64,000 nt of DNA from Dipteronia dyeriana (lineage: Eukaryota > Streptophyta > Magnoliopsida > Sapindales > Sapindaceae). Positions 44,608-57,179 of this stretch are shown here, one piece after another (the stretch's first letter is position 1; the number at the start of each line of letters is the position of its first letter). The notes beneath the pieces are model-generated. The model saw only the letters and a list, made by a program, of their open reading frames with translations, did no database searches and was not told the DNA's origin. The DNA is taken from contig CM065297.1 in assembly GCA_032871835.1 (NCBI GenBank), forward strand, positions 4,266,498 through 4,330,497, written 5' to 3'. Position numbers and translations under genes: made by a program.

Positions 44608-44612
44608 ATCAC
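44608..44612. other. Target-site duplication ATCAC (left)
   Basis: ATCAC directly before the gypsy 5' LTR; the identical ATCAC follows the 3' LTR at 50060-50064. A perfect 5-bp duplication is typical of LTR retrotransposon integration. Confidence 0.92.
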
Positions 44613-45165
44613 TGATGCAGGGGCCTTGTTATTGGATTACATAGAGGGGTTGGATCGGAAAAAGATCAAGGGAAAGGGGCAAATCAATCCTACTAGTCCG
44701 GGAGTCGGAATGACGTGAAACTTTCACAGTTAATATGGATCGGTGAGATCTTCAAAAATCACGACCTTTGGTCATGAGGCATACCCACTTTTACCCGAAT
44801 TCCTTCGTTTAGGCCTCAGAATTATCCTTTTTACCATTTTAGGAAAGTTTTAATTAATAATTTTTGATAATTTTTGTTATTTTCGGGTTATTAGGACATT
44901 TTTCGCTCAATAAGGTTTCAGAATTAGGGTTAGGGTTTGTTTACTTTAAATAAACCTGTAAGCCACTTTTGTTGGAAGGTTTTTGATTATTAATAAAATT
45001 TCAGAGATTTATTTCTCAACTATCCAATTACACCTCCTTCATGCGCGAAGATTGTCGTATTTGAAGCCTAGTATTCTGGCATCCATGTGCGGATCAACAA
45101 AATATTAGTAGGTTGTTTCTAATTATTTCTTGCAGGTTTTTCTCGACAGAGCTTCTGCTACACCA
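44613..45165 (+). repeat. Gypsy element 5' LTR (553 bp)
   Basis: TGATGCAG at the start, CTACACCA at the end. A near-identical LTR lies at 49513-50059. It includes a promoter-like TTTAAATAAACC region (about 44945) and an AATAAAATTTCAG stretch. The primer site GTTGGTATCAGAGCC follows at 45166-45180. Confidence 0.92.
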
Positions 45166-45180
45166 GTTGGTATCAGAGCC
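45166..45180 (+). other. Primer-binding site of the gypsy element
   Basis: TTGGTATCAGAGCC lies immediately after the 5' LTR, matching the 3' end of initiator tRNA-Met, the usual primer for plant chromovirus-type gypsy elements. Confidence 0.88.
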
Positions 45181-45449
45181 GTGTTCGTTCGGGACGACAT
45201 CAACATGCCGTCGAAGATATAACAACCAAATCGGATCCTTGTAGAAGAGGCCATCGAACGTGACCGCACGACACAGTTGGAGCAGCAGGTTACGTAATTA
45301 ACCGGGCGACTCGCCGTGTTAATCACCAACCAAAATCTCTTCCCGCCTCGAATCCCTAGCAAAAGTGGTGACAAGGAGGAAAGTGACGATGAGAGTTACA
45401 AGAAAGTAGAGGTTCTGTAGCCTAGGCGACCAGCGTGAGACCCCGAAGA

Positions 45450-46320
45450 GAATCAATGGTGAGAGTCGGGGATGAGAATAGAAGTCCCGGAGTTTCAAGG
45501 ACTCCTACAACCGAAAAAGTTCCTCGAATGGCTCAGAGTCGTCGAAGAAATTTTAAAGTTCAAAAGAGTTCCGAAAAATGCAAAAGTGGCCTTGGTGGCG
45601 ACTCGGCTTCAAGACCGGGCAGCCGCATGGTGGCAGCAGCTCAAACTCACCCGGAATCGCTCTGGAAAGACTAAGCTCACCGATTGGGAAAAGATGAAGA
45701 GGAAGATGCATGCATAATTTTTACCCCATGATTTTTAGAAATTGATGTATCAGAGGTTACAGAATTTAAGGCAAGGAGTGCGAACGATTGATGATTATAT
45801 TGCAAAATTTTATCAGCTGCTAGTGCGTACTGATATTCAAGAAACCCAAGAACACTTGGTGGCCAGATATTGCTGAGGTTGACGTCAACAAATCCTAGAT
45901 GTGGTGAATCTTTTTGACCTGATCACGGTCTCAAATGCACATCAAATAGCCTTGCACATAGAAAAAACCCATTCACGAAGAACTGAAGGGGGAACGTTTT
46001 CAGGCAACAATGGAGGAACGTTTGGTAAAACCGGAGCCAGCAGCAGCAACAGCGGATGGTAGTCAGCAGCAATGGAGGAGTTTCGCATCCGAACAATTAG
46101 GTTCTGCCAAGAACAATGTCTGGTGGGCTACGATGTTTCAGCTGTGGCGAGGCAAGACACTGTCAATCGGAGTGTCGAAAGTTGGGAAAGAGATCATCTT
46201 TGTTCAATGAAACAAACGATGGTGGAGAAGGGGATGTAAATGTTGGAGAAGAGGCTCGGTTCGATGAAGAAGGTGTTATCGAAGAAGATTTTGTCAGAGG
46301 TGATTCTGGTCCGTTGTTGG
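45450..46320 (+). pseudogene. Gypsy gag (broken)
   Basis: Frame starting near 45469 (MRIEVPEFQGLLQPKKFLEW, VALVATRLQDRAAAWWQQL) is the retrotransposon gag core. A TAA at 45715-45717 and later stops break it; homology continues through LRQGVRTIDDYIAKFYQLL (about 45760) and a Ser/Asn/Gly-rich part with the CFSCGEARHCQSECRK zinc knuckle at about 46130-46180, which has a CX2C arrangement. Not functional as read. Confidence 0.8.
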
Positions 46321-46337
46321 TAGTATGACGTACTTTC

Positions 46338-46715
46338 TTGACACCACGAGCTGACGAAAGTGATTGGCTTCGAAACAATGTGTTTCAGTCGACTTGCACT
46401 ATTTTTGGTAAGGTGTGCAGATATATTATCGACAGGGGTAGTTGTGAAAATATTATGGCCACTGAAGCGGTTCAAAAATTAGGACTTAAAACGGAAAAAC
46501 ACCCAAAACCGTATAAGTTGGTATGGCTACAAAAGGGCAGAGAGATAACAGTGTCGGAAACAGTTCTCGTCTCTTTCTCAGTGGGAACCAACTATAAGGA
46601 CCAGGTATGGTGTGATGTGGTCCACATGGACGCATGCCATCTGCTACTTGAAAAACCATGGCAATATTATTGGAAAGTGAAGCATGATGGATTCCTGAAC
46701 ACCAAAACTTTATGA
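46338..46715 (+). pseudogene. Gypsy aspartic protease, catalytic motif altered
   Basis: Open frame with retropepsin-like sequence: CRYIIDRGSCENIMATEAVQ, KPYKLVWLQKGREI and DACHLLLEKPWQ (usually LLGRPWQ). The catalytic motif of the family is D-S-G; here it is D-R-G at about 46431-46439, which should abolish activity. Frame ends at 46713-46715 where family polyproteins read on. Confidence 0.82.
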
Positions 46716-46817
46716 TTCAACAATACTAACATAGTACTACTACCTGGTAAGGGTCCAGAAAAACCCAAATCACTTGATAGTACAAATTTAATTTTTTTTG
46801 CTAGGTTTGAGACAGAG

Positions 46818-48240
46818 ATGGAGAAAGCAAAGACAGTGTTTGTATTGCTAAGAAAAGAAAAGGCAGCCTCAGTCAAAATCCCTCAAGATGCGGTTCCACT
46901 AATGTTAGAATTCCCAGAGGTGTTTCCTGACGAAATGCATAAGGGGCTTCTATCCCTGAGAGACATTCAACACCAGATTGACTTGGAACCAGGAGAGATA
47001 CTACCTAACTGTCCCCATTACAAAATGAGTCCTGTTGAGCACCAGGAGTTACGAAGACAGGTAGAAGAATTGTTGGCCAAGGGTCACATCCGTGAAAGCC
47101 TTAGCCCGTGCGCGGTACCGGCCCTTCTAATTCAAAAAAAAAGGGTCCTGGAGAATGTGCGTGGACAGCCGTGCGATCAATAAGATCATGGTGAGATATC
47201 GGTTTCCTATTCCCCGGTTGAACGACTTACATGATCAGATTAGTGGGGCTACTGTGTTCACTAAACTGGTCTTGAAGATCGGATATCATCAGATCAGAAT
47301 TCGACCCGGAGATGAGTGGAAAACTGAATTCAAGATGCGAGAGGGTTTGTATGAATGGATGGTCATGCCCTTCGGTTTATCTAATTCGCCCAGCACATTC
47401 ATAAGATTGAAGAACCAAACTTTGTGACCATTCATCGGAAAATTCATCATCGTATACTTTGACGATATTCTGATGTATAGTGCACATCGTGAACAGCACA
47501 AACAACACCTTCATGAAGTGTTAACTGTCCTGCGCGCACAGAAATTATTATAGCCACAAGTAAGTGTGTTTTCATGACATCCAAAGTGTTATTTTTGGGT
47601 TACATAATTTCAGGGGAAGGATTACAGGTGGATGAATCAAAACTCGAAGCCATCAAGCAATGACCTCGGCCCAAAACTGTCATGGAAGTCAGGAGTTTTC
47701 CTGGTTTGGCAGCCTTCTATAGGCGTTCCATCTTACATTTTAGCAGCATTATGGCTCTCATAACTGACTGTATAAAGAAAGACAAATTTGAATGGACTCA
47801 AGAGGCTGCTGAAGCCTTTAAACTCATCAAGTTACGACTGACAACAACCCCCATATTAGTCCTACCAGATTTTTTACAGCCTTTTGAGCTTCATAGTGAT
47901 GCATCTAAGCTAGGCATAGGAGCAGTGTTAAGTCAAGCTAGCAAACCAGTGGCGTTTTTCAGTGAGAAGCTATCAGAGGCAAGATCGTGGTACAACACCT
48001 ACGATATTGAGTTCTATGTTGTGGTTCAAGCCGTGAAACATTAGAGACACTACCTTTTCCATCGTGAATTCATCCTCTTTACAGATCACGAAGCTCTAAA
48101 ACATCTCCACAGTCAGGATAAAATTTCGGCTAGACATGCAGCTTGGTCAACTTATCTACAACAGTTCACATTCATTTTGAAACACAAAGCAGGTACTTCT
48201 AACAGAGTTACAGATGCATTGAGTCGACGAAGTAACTTGC
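46818..48240 (+). pseudogene. Gypsy reverse transcriptase and RNase H (broken)
   Basis: Reads EFPEVFPDEM, then [46 protein letters not shown] and [13 protein letters not shown], then after a TGA YFDDILMYS. The Asp pair of the active site (YFDD) is intact, but the first catalytic Asp (usual LDLKSGYHQ) is Val (LVLKIGYHQ). Frames change near 47150, 47425 and 47570. RNase H follows at 47682-48240 ([36 protein letters not shown]). Dead as read, but domain order is complete. Confidence 0.85.
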
Positions 48241-48424
48241 TTTCCTCTATGAGTCTCTCAGTACCAAGTTTTGAATTATTCTGTGAGACACTTGCTACGG
48301 ACCCGTATTTCTCAGCCATTCTGACAGCTTTGCAGCCTGGAGAGAAATCAGAATTTTTGTTGATATATGGGTTTTTGTTTAGGGGAAATCAGTTATGCAT
48401 TCTCAACTGCAGCTTGTGACTGTA

Positions 48425-49500
48425 AATCATTAAGGAACTACACGGGGAAGGGCATGTGGGAGGAGATCGTACACTCCAATTAGTCAATGCAAGTTTATTT
48501 TGACCTACGATTCGAAGAGGTGTGGAGCGTTATGTGGAGCGTTGTCGAGTTTGCCAAGTTTTGAAAGGGAAGGCCACTAATGCAGGTCTGTATTTACCAC
48601 TTCCAATACCGAGTGAACCATGGACAGAAGTGAGCATGGATTTTGTCCTAGAGTTACCAAGAACTCAACGTAGTTTTGATTCGATTTTTATAGCCCTGGA
48701 CAAGTTTTCGAAGATGGTTCACTTCATTCCGTGCAAAAAGACCACGGACGCAGTTAGTGTTACTCAACTATTTTTTTTTTCGAGAAGTGTATCGTTTGCA
48801 TGGACTGCCTAATTCCATCGTGTCTGATCGAGACACCCATTTTCTTAGCCACTTTTGGCACAACCTGTGGAAGTTAGTGAACACGCGGCTTGATTTCAGC
48901 AGTGCATATCACCCACAGACGGATGGGCAAGCCGAAGTAGTTAACAGGTCACTGGGAAATTTATTGTGAAGCTTAGTATGTGAGAATACTCTAGCTTGGG
49001 ATCAAAAGCTCAGCCAGGCCAAATTTGCACACATTCACGTAATAAATTGGAGCATAAGTTTTAGTCCTTTTCAAGTGGTGTATTCGGTCATCCCTCATGG
49101 TCCGCTTGATTTTCTGCCTCTTCCAAACAAGACTCGAATTCATAGGAAAACTGAGGATTTCGTTCAACATTTGCAGGAAACTCACAAGCAAGTTCTTGAC
49201 AACATATTAAAATCCACTGCAAAGTACGAAATCGCAGCTGACAAGAAACGCTGCTTGGTGGAGTTCGAGGTGGGGGATTTTGTATGGGCTATCTTGACTA
49301 AAGACCATTTTGCAGCTGGAGAATACAACAAGCGAAGAAGGTCGATCTTTTTGAGGTGATTGAGAAGATAAATCCTAACGCATACCGATTAAAGCTTCCT
49401 AGCCATATTCGTACAGCTGATGTGTTTAATGTGAAACATCTGGTGCCTTATTTTGGTGATTTTGAGGAGGAGGATACGACGTCGAGGTCGATGTTTTTCT
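48425..49500 (+). pseudogene. Gypsy integrase (broken)
   Basis: Zinc-binding HHCC domain (ELHGEGHVGGDRTLQLV, RCRVCQVLK), then core DDE: D in VSMDFVLELP, D in [11 protein letters not shown] in [16 protein letters not shown]. The catalytic residues survive; a frameshift at the T-run 48766-48777 and a stop at 48967-48969 break the frame. The C-terminal part (LVEFEVGDFVWAILTKDHF, INPNAYRLKLP, VFNVKHLVPYF) ends near 49500 just before the purine tract and 3' LTR. I see no clear chromodomain. Size and short LTRs suggest a Reina-like clade, with low certainty. Confidence 0.85.
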
Positions 49501-49512
49501 ACCTGGAGGGAC

Positions 49513-50059
49513 TGATGCAGCGGCCTTGTCATTGGATTACATGGAGGGGTTGGATCAGAAAAAGACCAAGGAAAATGGGCAAATCAATCCTACTAGTCCA
49601 AGCGACGGAGTCGGAATGACGCGAAACTTTCACAGTTAATACGGATCGGTGAGATCTTCAAAAGTCACCACCTTTGGTCATGAGGCATACCCATTTTTAG
49701 CTGAATTCTTTCGTTTAGGCCTCGAAATTATCATTTTTACCATTTTAGGAAAGTTTTAATTAATAATTTCTGGTAATTTTTGTTATTTCGGGTTTTTAGG
49801 ACGTTTTTCGCTCAATAAGGTTTCAGAATTAGGGTTAGGGTTTTTTACTTTAAATAGACCTGTAAGCCACTTTTGTTGGGCAATTTTTGATTATTAATAA
49901 AATTTCAGAGATTTATTTCTCAACTATCCAATTACACATCCTTCGTGCGCGAAGATTGTCGTATTTGAAGCCTAGTATTTTGGCATCTGTGCGCGGATCA
50001 ACAGAATATTAGTAGGTTGTTTCATACAGGTTTTTCTTGACAGAGCTTCCGCTACACCA
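49513..50059 (+). repeat. Gypsy element 3' LTR (547 bp)
   Basis: Same termini as the 5' LTR (TGATGCAG...CTACACCA), preceded by the purine stretch CTGGAGGGAC, followed by ATCAC (50060-50064), the right half of the target duplication. It differs from the 5' LTR by scattered substitutions and small indels. Confidence 0.92.
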
Positions 50060-50169
50060 ATCACTGTTGAATTTTACGATTGAATTTTTTTATTTAATTC
50101 AAGATAAATATTTGAAAGTGCTATATCATGATAGTTTACTTATATATTTTTTGTTATTATAAAGAAATC

Positions 50170-53100
50170 ATGACTCCACCCCTAATCAATATCCTAAAAG
50201 ATAATACTTTAACTTGTGATAATTATGTTACATGGAAAAGGAAAATTGGGATTTTATTGCAATTCGAAAAGCATAAGTTCGTTCTGTGTACTCCTAAACC
50301 ACCTACTCCTACTAATGAATCTACGCAGGAGCAAAAAGATGAGTATCAGCAATGGAAGTCTTCAGATGAGATGGATAATATTACATTATGGCCACCATCT
50401 CCAACTTGTTACAACAACAACATGAAGGAATAGAGACTACCGTCGATATAATGATGTTTGCTATGAAGTCCAGAACGACTAAGAGAAAGGCAATGACTGC
50501 TTTCATGAATCTTAGGATAAAACCTGGATAGACTGTGAAAGATCACATGATGAAAGTCATAGCACATCTCAACATTATTGAACTGAATGGTGTTAAGATA
50601 GATGATGAGAAAAAAATTGACATGATCTTCAACTCACTATCAGATTCCTATGATCAGTTCGACTACACCTTGAACAATAAGGAATACACCTTGTAAGGCA
50701 TGATGCAAGATGATCAAAGCATCGAGAAAATTCTTATGGAATGCAAGGGTTAAGAGATTCATACTATTAGTAAAGTTGCTATTGTTATGACCCGTAAGAA
50801 GGTCAAGAAACAACATAATAAAAAACAATTTGGGCTTAGCTAGAAGGGATTCAAGGAAAAGAGAAAGCTTAATGCGAGTATATTAAACTTGCGTTTAGGC
50901 AATGGAGCGTTGGTGTCTGCTAATGCAATGGGAGATATTATATTTAGTTTAGATTCTTATAGTAATTAAGATTTAATAAACATTTATTATGTACCTCAAT
51001 TCAAGAGGAATTTAATTTCAGTTTCTTGTTTAAATAAATTTAGATATTCGGTTACTTTTAATAAAGCTTTTATTATTAGTAGGAATAACAAATTTGTTTG
51101 CAAAGGTACATTGGAAAACGATTTATTCTATTTACATAGCAATATCTCTCACTTGTTAGACATGGAATCAACATAACCTAATCATAAAAGAGTAAAATTA
51201 TCAAAAGATGAAACCTACCTATGACATTTGCGACTAGGCCATATTAACCTTGATAGGATCAAAAGATTGGTTAGTGATAGACCTTTAAGTGACTTAAAGG
51301 TTGATGATCTACCAACTTGTGAATCTTGTACAAAAGGTAAGATGACCAAAAGGTCTTTCACGACAAAAGGCACAAGAGTCACTGAATGTTTAGGATTGAT
51401 ACACACGGATGTGTGTGGTCCTATGAGCATTCAAGCTAGAGGTGGATATGAGTACTTCATCACTTTCATAGATGATTACTCAAGATTTGGCTATGTGTAA
51501 CTCATGAGACATAAGTCGGATCCTTTTGACATGTTCAAAGCATTTAAAGTTGAAGTAGAAAATCAGCTTGAAAAACACATAAAAAATTTGAGGTCTGATC
51601 GTGGTGGAGAATATATATCTGATGAGTTTAAGCAATATCTTATTGATAATAGGATAATTTCTCAATTTTATGCACTAGGTACATCTCAATAAAATGGGGT
51701 GGCAAAAAGGAGAAATATAACTCTTTTGGACATGGTTAGGTCTATGTTGAGTTATTCAATGCTCCCTAATTCTTACAAACCGCTATTTACATTCTAAACG
51801 ATGTACCATCTAAGTCGGTTCTTAAAACACATCATGAGTTATGAACTTGGCAAAAGCCTAGTTTACAACACTTAAGGATGTTTGGATGTCATGCCCACGT
51901 GTTACAAGGAAAGACAAAAGATGGAGTCTCGTTCAGAAAAAAGCATATTTGTAGGGTATCCAAAATGAACCAAAGGATATTATTTTTATAGTCCTTCAGA
52001 TCTTAAAGTATTTGTTTCGACAAATGCTAAATTTTTGGAAGAGGGCTGTATGAACATTTTATGCCTAAAAATAGAATTTTCCTGAATGAACTTTCAGGAG
52101 ATACAATTCCACAAGAGGTTTCACAACCTAGCCTAATTGTAAGTTCCGTACCAATACAAGATCGACAATCTACCATTCCTCATCGTAGTGAGAGGGTTAG
52201 TAGATAACCCGAGAGATACATTGGTCTAGGAGAATTAGTAGAGAATCTATCGGACGACGATGATCTCTACAAGTACAAGAAGCCATGGAAGATGTTGATT
52301 GTCGCCATAGGCAAAAGGCAATGCAATCTGAAATTGAATTTATGTTTAAAAATAAAGTCTGGTCTCTTGTAGACTTACCTAAAGGGATAAAACCCATTGG
52401 GTGCAAGTAGGTATACAAAAGGAATAGAGGATTGGATGGAATGTGGAAACCTTTAAAGCTAGATTGGTAGCTAAAGGTTACACACAGAAGGAATGTATCG
52501 ATTATAATGAAACTTATATCCTGTGGTCATGCTTAAATCCATTAGGATACTCTTATCCATTGTGGTATCTCTAGACCTAGAGATTTGGCAAATGGACGTC
52601 AAGATAACTTTTCTTAATGGAAGTCTTGATAAAAACATCTATATGATACAACTAAAAGAATCCATTGAAAAGGGCCAAAAGGAAATGATATACAAGTTGT
52701 AAAGATCCATATATGGATTAAAGTAAGCATCCAGGTCCTGGAACATAAGGTTCAATCAAGCTATGAAAGTTTTGGATTTATTCAAAACCTTGATGAACTC
52801 TATGTATACAAAAGGGTTAAAGGTGACAAGTTGGATTTCCTAGTTCCTTACGTAGATGATATACTACTCATCGGAAATGATGTATGTGTATTGACATAAG
52901 TAAAAGAATGGTTAGCAAAATTTTTTGATATGAAGGACTTAGGAGAAACAAGTTATATTCTTGGTATCCAAGTCATAAGGGATAGAAAGAATAGAACGAT
53001 TGCATTATCCCAAGCTTTATACATAGATAAAATATTGTCTAGATTTTCCATGCAAGATTCCAAGAGAGGTATGTTACCCTTCAGACATGGAATCAAACTT

Positions 53101-53585
53101 TCTAAGGAACAAGTTCCTAAGAATGATCATGAAGAGCAATTCATGAGTATGGATCCACATGCATCGGCAGTTGGGAGTCTCATGTATGCAATGCTCTACA
53201 CTAGACCAGATATTTGTATTGTTGTTGGCATAGTTAGCAGGTTTCAATCGAAACCTGGTCCTAATCATTGGATGGCAGTCATGCATATTTTTAAATATCT
53301 CAAGAGAACGAGAGATTATATGCTTGTACACTCTGGAGGGGATTTAATTCTCGTTGGGCATACAGATTCTGGTTTCCAATCAAATTTTGACACCAGAAAA
53401 TCAACATCAAGATCTGTGTTTACACTTAGAGGAGGGGTAGTCATATGGAGGAGTATTAAGTAAACTTGTATTGCTGATTCCACCATGAAAGCTGAGTATG
53501 TTACCGCATGCGAAGCTACCAAAGAGGTTGTCTGGCTCCGACAATTCTTGATTGACTTGGTGGTTCCTGATACGAATATGCAGAT
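50170..53585 (+). pseudogene. Outer copia gag-pol (Angela-like), interrupted
   Basis: From ATG near 50170 (MTPPLINILKDNTLTCDNYV) a copia gag with stops (MTAFMNLRIKPG, VKDHMMKVIAHLNIIEL); then FKRNLISVSCLNKF, gag-pre-integrase (LRLGHINLDRIKRLV, CESCTKGKMTKRSF), integrase (GLIHTDVCGPMSIQARGGYE, FITFIDDYSRFGYV, LRSDRGGEYISDEF), RT (52200-52960, YVDDILLIGND intact) and RNase H start (MDPHASAVGSLMYAMLYTRP). The integrase Glu is lost (NGVAKRRN for NGVAERRN). Many stops and frameshifts. A Sirevirus-like element enters at 53586. The C-terminal piece resumes at 62395. Confidence 0.86.
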
Positions 53586-55193
53586 TGTAAGTTCCTTGGT
53601 TTTTGATTGCTCATTTTGTTGACAACCACATTTGGGGTTTAATGTGTAAGGGCTTTTTAGGCCATCATTATTCAAGTCCTAGCTCAAGTATCAAAGGTAA
53701 AACCACTTGCTTAACCTTTAATTGAAGAGGTTTTAGTGCACACAAACACCCTTATGCATGTTTTGATCATCTTGCATGCTTGCTTAGTTGTCATCTTGTA
53801 TGCCTATTGTTGTTTTCTTTTGCTTGTTTAGATTGAGTGTACTTTGTGATTAAATTGTCATGTCATGTTAGGCATTAGGTTACATTCCCTTCATCTCTTT
53901 TCTTTTGCATTGTGTGTTTGTGTGTGTAAAGGTAGTGAGCAGTGCGCTACTCAAGCAGTGCCCCTACCAGCACCAACACCAGTGTAGCTTTCCAGTGGTT
54001 TGTCATTGGTGGTGCCCTTATCGTCATACGCGCTAACACCAGCGCAGCTTTCCAGTGGTTTATCGCTGGTGGTACGTTGGTCGTCATGCGCACCTCACCA
54101 GCGTAACTTGTCCAGTGATTTGTCGTTGGTCATGGGCCACTGTCGTACGCTACTCCACTGGTGCCTAGCATACAAAGTAGGTTGAGCGTTGGTGGTCCGC
54201 TACTCGACCAACGCACATTGCGTCTTTTGGGCAGTTTTAATCAAAACGATGTAGTTTCATTCTAGGCTTCATATAAATATCATCTTCTTTCCAACTCGTG
54301 TGTAAGAGCTTCCAAACCTATTTTATATGTGGGATAAGTTTTTCTTAGTGTGAGAAGCTCCAAGAAGTCATTTTTTACTCAACCCAACTTCATCTCATGA
54401 TCATCTAGCTTCATTCTAGGATCATTTAAGCATGGAGCATCATCTTCTTATTGACTAGGTAACTTCTACATGTTCTAGACTCTATAGTTTCATTACTAAG
54501 ACATGTATACCTAGGGTTTTAGTCCTTATTGTATATTAAATGCTTGATTATATATTTATTTGCTTTTATGACATGTTTGTGTATTGATTGTTGGTTGAGA
54601 TGCATTAATTTGTGATAGCTAGAATTTAGGACGGTTTTACCCTTCTTGCTAATTTTTCTTGCTTTTGCATTTAGAACATTGATATCTAGGATTTGCTCTA
54701 ATTGTCATCTTTAATCCTAGATAAGCATGAAAGTCTTGACCTAGCATTTTTGCATATTGAATATTCTTGCATAGTCACTTAGATTGCCATTATCTCTTCA
54801 TTGCTGATTAAGCTTGTGGCATTGTGATTAGTGCACAAGGTTGGCGATCCAAAATCACTATTAAGGCCCGCGGGGTAGAGTGAAAGTGTTAGTAACTGGA
54901 GGGTTAGACGGGAGGTCAACATATGTTGTAAACTTTCTCTCAATAATGGATTTTGAGGATTGAGGGTGGTGCTCTGAACAACCCATGGTTTTTCCCATTT
55001 TGAGGTTTTCCACCTATATATTGCGTGTTGTTATTGTTTTTATGTTTGTTGTCTTGTAATTGATCACTTAGTAGAATGGGGTAGAATTGATATTATTTAT
55101 TAATTCACAAAATTGGTAATTCTTCGAGTTAAAACCTATTCACCCCCCCTCCCACCCCCTCTAGATTATAGACACACACATTCTAGGGAATTT
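53586..55193 (+). repeat. 5' LTR of the Sirevirus-like copia element
   Basis: Starts TGTAAGTTCC at 53586, directly in outer-copia RNase H sequence. Ends in TTCA at 55193, followed after AT by TGGTATCAGAGTC, a primer site. A TATAAATATC promoter-like box lies at about 54270. Positions 53960-54220 carry degenerate repeats of TTTGTCGTTGGT with CAGCGCAGCTTTCCAGTGG. The first 245 bp match 62147-62394. Confidence 0.78.
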
Positions 55194-55195
55194 CA

Positions 55196-55210
55196 ATTGG
55201 TATCAGAGTC
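55196..55210 (+). other. Primer-binding site of the Sirevirus-like element
   Basis: TGGTATCAGAGTCGG right after the LTR, a tRNA-Met-type copia primer site with one change from TGGTATCAGAGC. Confidence 0.8.
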
Positions 55211-55335
55211 GGTGCCTAGATATACTTAGGTGATCCATGCTCAGTATGTGTCTTGCTTTGTGCATTTTGTTTATTGCTTGCATTTTGTGTGTTACATTAC
55301 ATTTGCATCTCATTTTTGCATTACCCTCAAACACT

Positions 55336-56660
55336 ATGAGTGGAAACGGTGGTAGTCATGAGGGAGCCTCAAGCACAAGACCCCTTTTGCTCAATGAGGT
55401 GAATTATGCTTCTTGGAAGGGGAAGATGGAAGCCTATCTTTGCCAAATAGATGATTGTGCTTGGATGGCTATTAAAGATGGTTATACACCTCTAACAATA
55501 ACTACTGATGATGGTGTAAAAGCTCTCAAACCCAAGTCTAGTTGGAGTACTCAAGAGTTTAAAGGGTCCAAATTGATCAACAAGGCTATGCATGCCATTA
55601 TTTATGCCATGACGATAATCAATATAAGTCAGTTCAAAACACTAGGATTGCAAATGAAGCTTGGGACATTCTTCAAATGGCACATGAGGGAACCGAATTA
55701 GTCAAGGATTCAAAGCTCCAAGTCCTTCAAATGCAATTTGAGATGATTAGGATGGAGGAGCATGAATGCTTCAATTACTTTCAAGTGAAGTTGATGGATA
55801 TTGTCAACCAAAGCCATCAACTTGGTGACCTCTATTCGGATAGGAGAGTCAAGCAAAAAATTATGATGTCACTTCCATCAAGGTTCGAATCAAAGTGACG
55901 ACAGTTGAAGATAATAGTGAGTACAAGAATATAAAGCCAAGTGAAGTCATTGGAAGACTTCTAGCTTATGAGTCAAGATGGAACACCACACCCACACCTC
56001 CGAAAAAGAAAAAGAGCATTGCCTTGAAGACCACCAAGGTTGAAGAAGAGGAGGATGACTCGGATGAACAAATAGGCCGCATGGTTAAAAGATTCAAGAA
56101 ATTCATGAAGTTTGAGAGGAAAGGATTTGGATCCAAGGAAAAGGAAGTGAAAAAGAAAAATCCTTTCAAGAAGATGGAAAAGTACCAAGAAAGTGACTCC
56201 AAGAAGGGCATTCAATGTTATGAATGCAATGGTTTTGGTCACATTACTCCATAATGTGCAAATTTGATGAAGAAGAAGAAGGGGAAGGCAATGGCTGCCA
56301 CTTGGAGCGATAGTGAAGACTTAGAAGAGGAAGAAAAATATTTGGATGATGAAGATAGAGTCGCAAACTTCATTGCCTTCACAACATCTCATAATGGCAA
56401 GGAAGTTATGAGTGATAAGGAAGAAATAAGTGACTCTAGTGATGAGAGTACCTCTTCTAACTCCTAGATTTGAGATTGATGAGGAAATGGACTATGTAGA
56501 CTTCATGAAGTTTTTTAAAAAGTCTAGATTGAAAAAGAAGAAGGGGATTCAAGAGTTGAAAAATGAGAACTTAGAGTTGACTTTCAAGATTACTCACTTG
56601 AGTGAGAAAGTAAAGAGTGAAAAAGAGTTAGGGAAGCGAAAGAATTAGTTGCCAAGATGA
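55336..56660 (+). pseudogene. Sirevirus-like gag (broken)
   Basis: Begins MSGNGGSHEGASSTRPLLLN; gag core follows (NYASWKGKMEAYLCQIDD, WSTQEFKGSKLINKAMHAII), a frameshift near 55620-55680, then VLQMQFEMIRMEEHECFNYF and LGDLYSDRRVKQKIMMSLP. A Lys/Glu-rich region precedes a CX2CX4H zinc knuckle (CYECNGFGHITP) near 56215-56250 where a TAA replaces a residue before the last Cys. An acidic tail (EEEEKYLDDEDRVANF; SDSSDESTSSNS) follows. Long gag with acidic/basic low-complexity parts fits Sireviruses (SIRE1/Maximus-like). Confidence 0.8.
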
Positions 56661-57179
56661 CATCCGGAACCGAGAGACTTGACAAGATGTTATCATGTGA
56701 GAAGAGTCCTAGTGATAAAACAAGCTTAGGATATGTGGAAGGCAAGGATGTCATTTCCTTGAAGAAGAACATCTTTGTCAAGAGTCAAAAGGATAAAGAG
56801 ACTCAAGGTTCACACCAACAAATGAGAACGAATGAAGTTGAAGTATCATCAAAGCAAGCTTAAATGAAGGCTCAAATAAATTCTCAAGCTAAAGCTCATC
56901 CACCAAAAGCTAGAACCTCATCAAACAAGACCTCAACTTTCAAGGAGCTCTCAAAGTCAACAAAGGAGTTTTTACCCACAACCAAGAAGAGAAGCTAATT
57001 TTGCTCAACCCACAAAGGGTGTTTCAAAGAAGAGATTTGGCTCAACACCAAAGGACAACTCAAAGGAGAGGGAAGTCTTCCATGCTTGCACAAGGATATG
57101 GTATGATTCTTACTTTACTCTCATTTGTCATTATTGTGGTGTTGAAGGTCACATAAGGCCGAATTGCTATAAATTTATA

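Larger units (their letters stand above)
41815..44612 (+). repeat. 5' LTR of the outer copia element (first part)
   Basis: Starts TGTTGGGATTATGCTC and matches 62518-64000 (TGTTGGGATTCTGCTC...) over the available length. Two insertions interrupt it: an OVATE-family coding fragment (41849-42259) and a complete gypsy element starting at 44613. It resumes at 50060. Its right edge before gag (near 50100-50165) is not exact and I see no clear primer site. Without insertions it is about 2.4 kb or more, like Angela-type LTRs. Confidence 0.82.
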
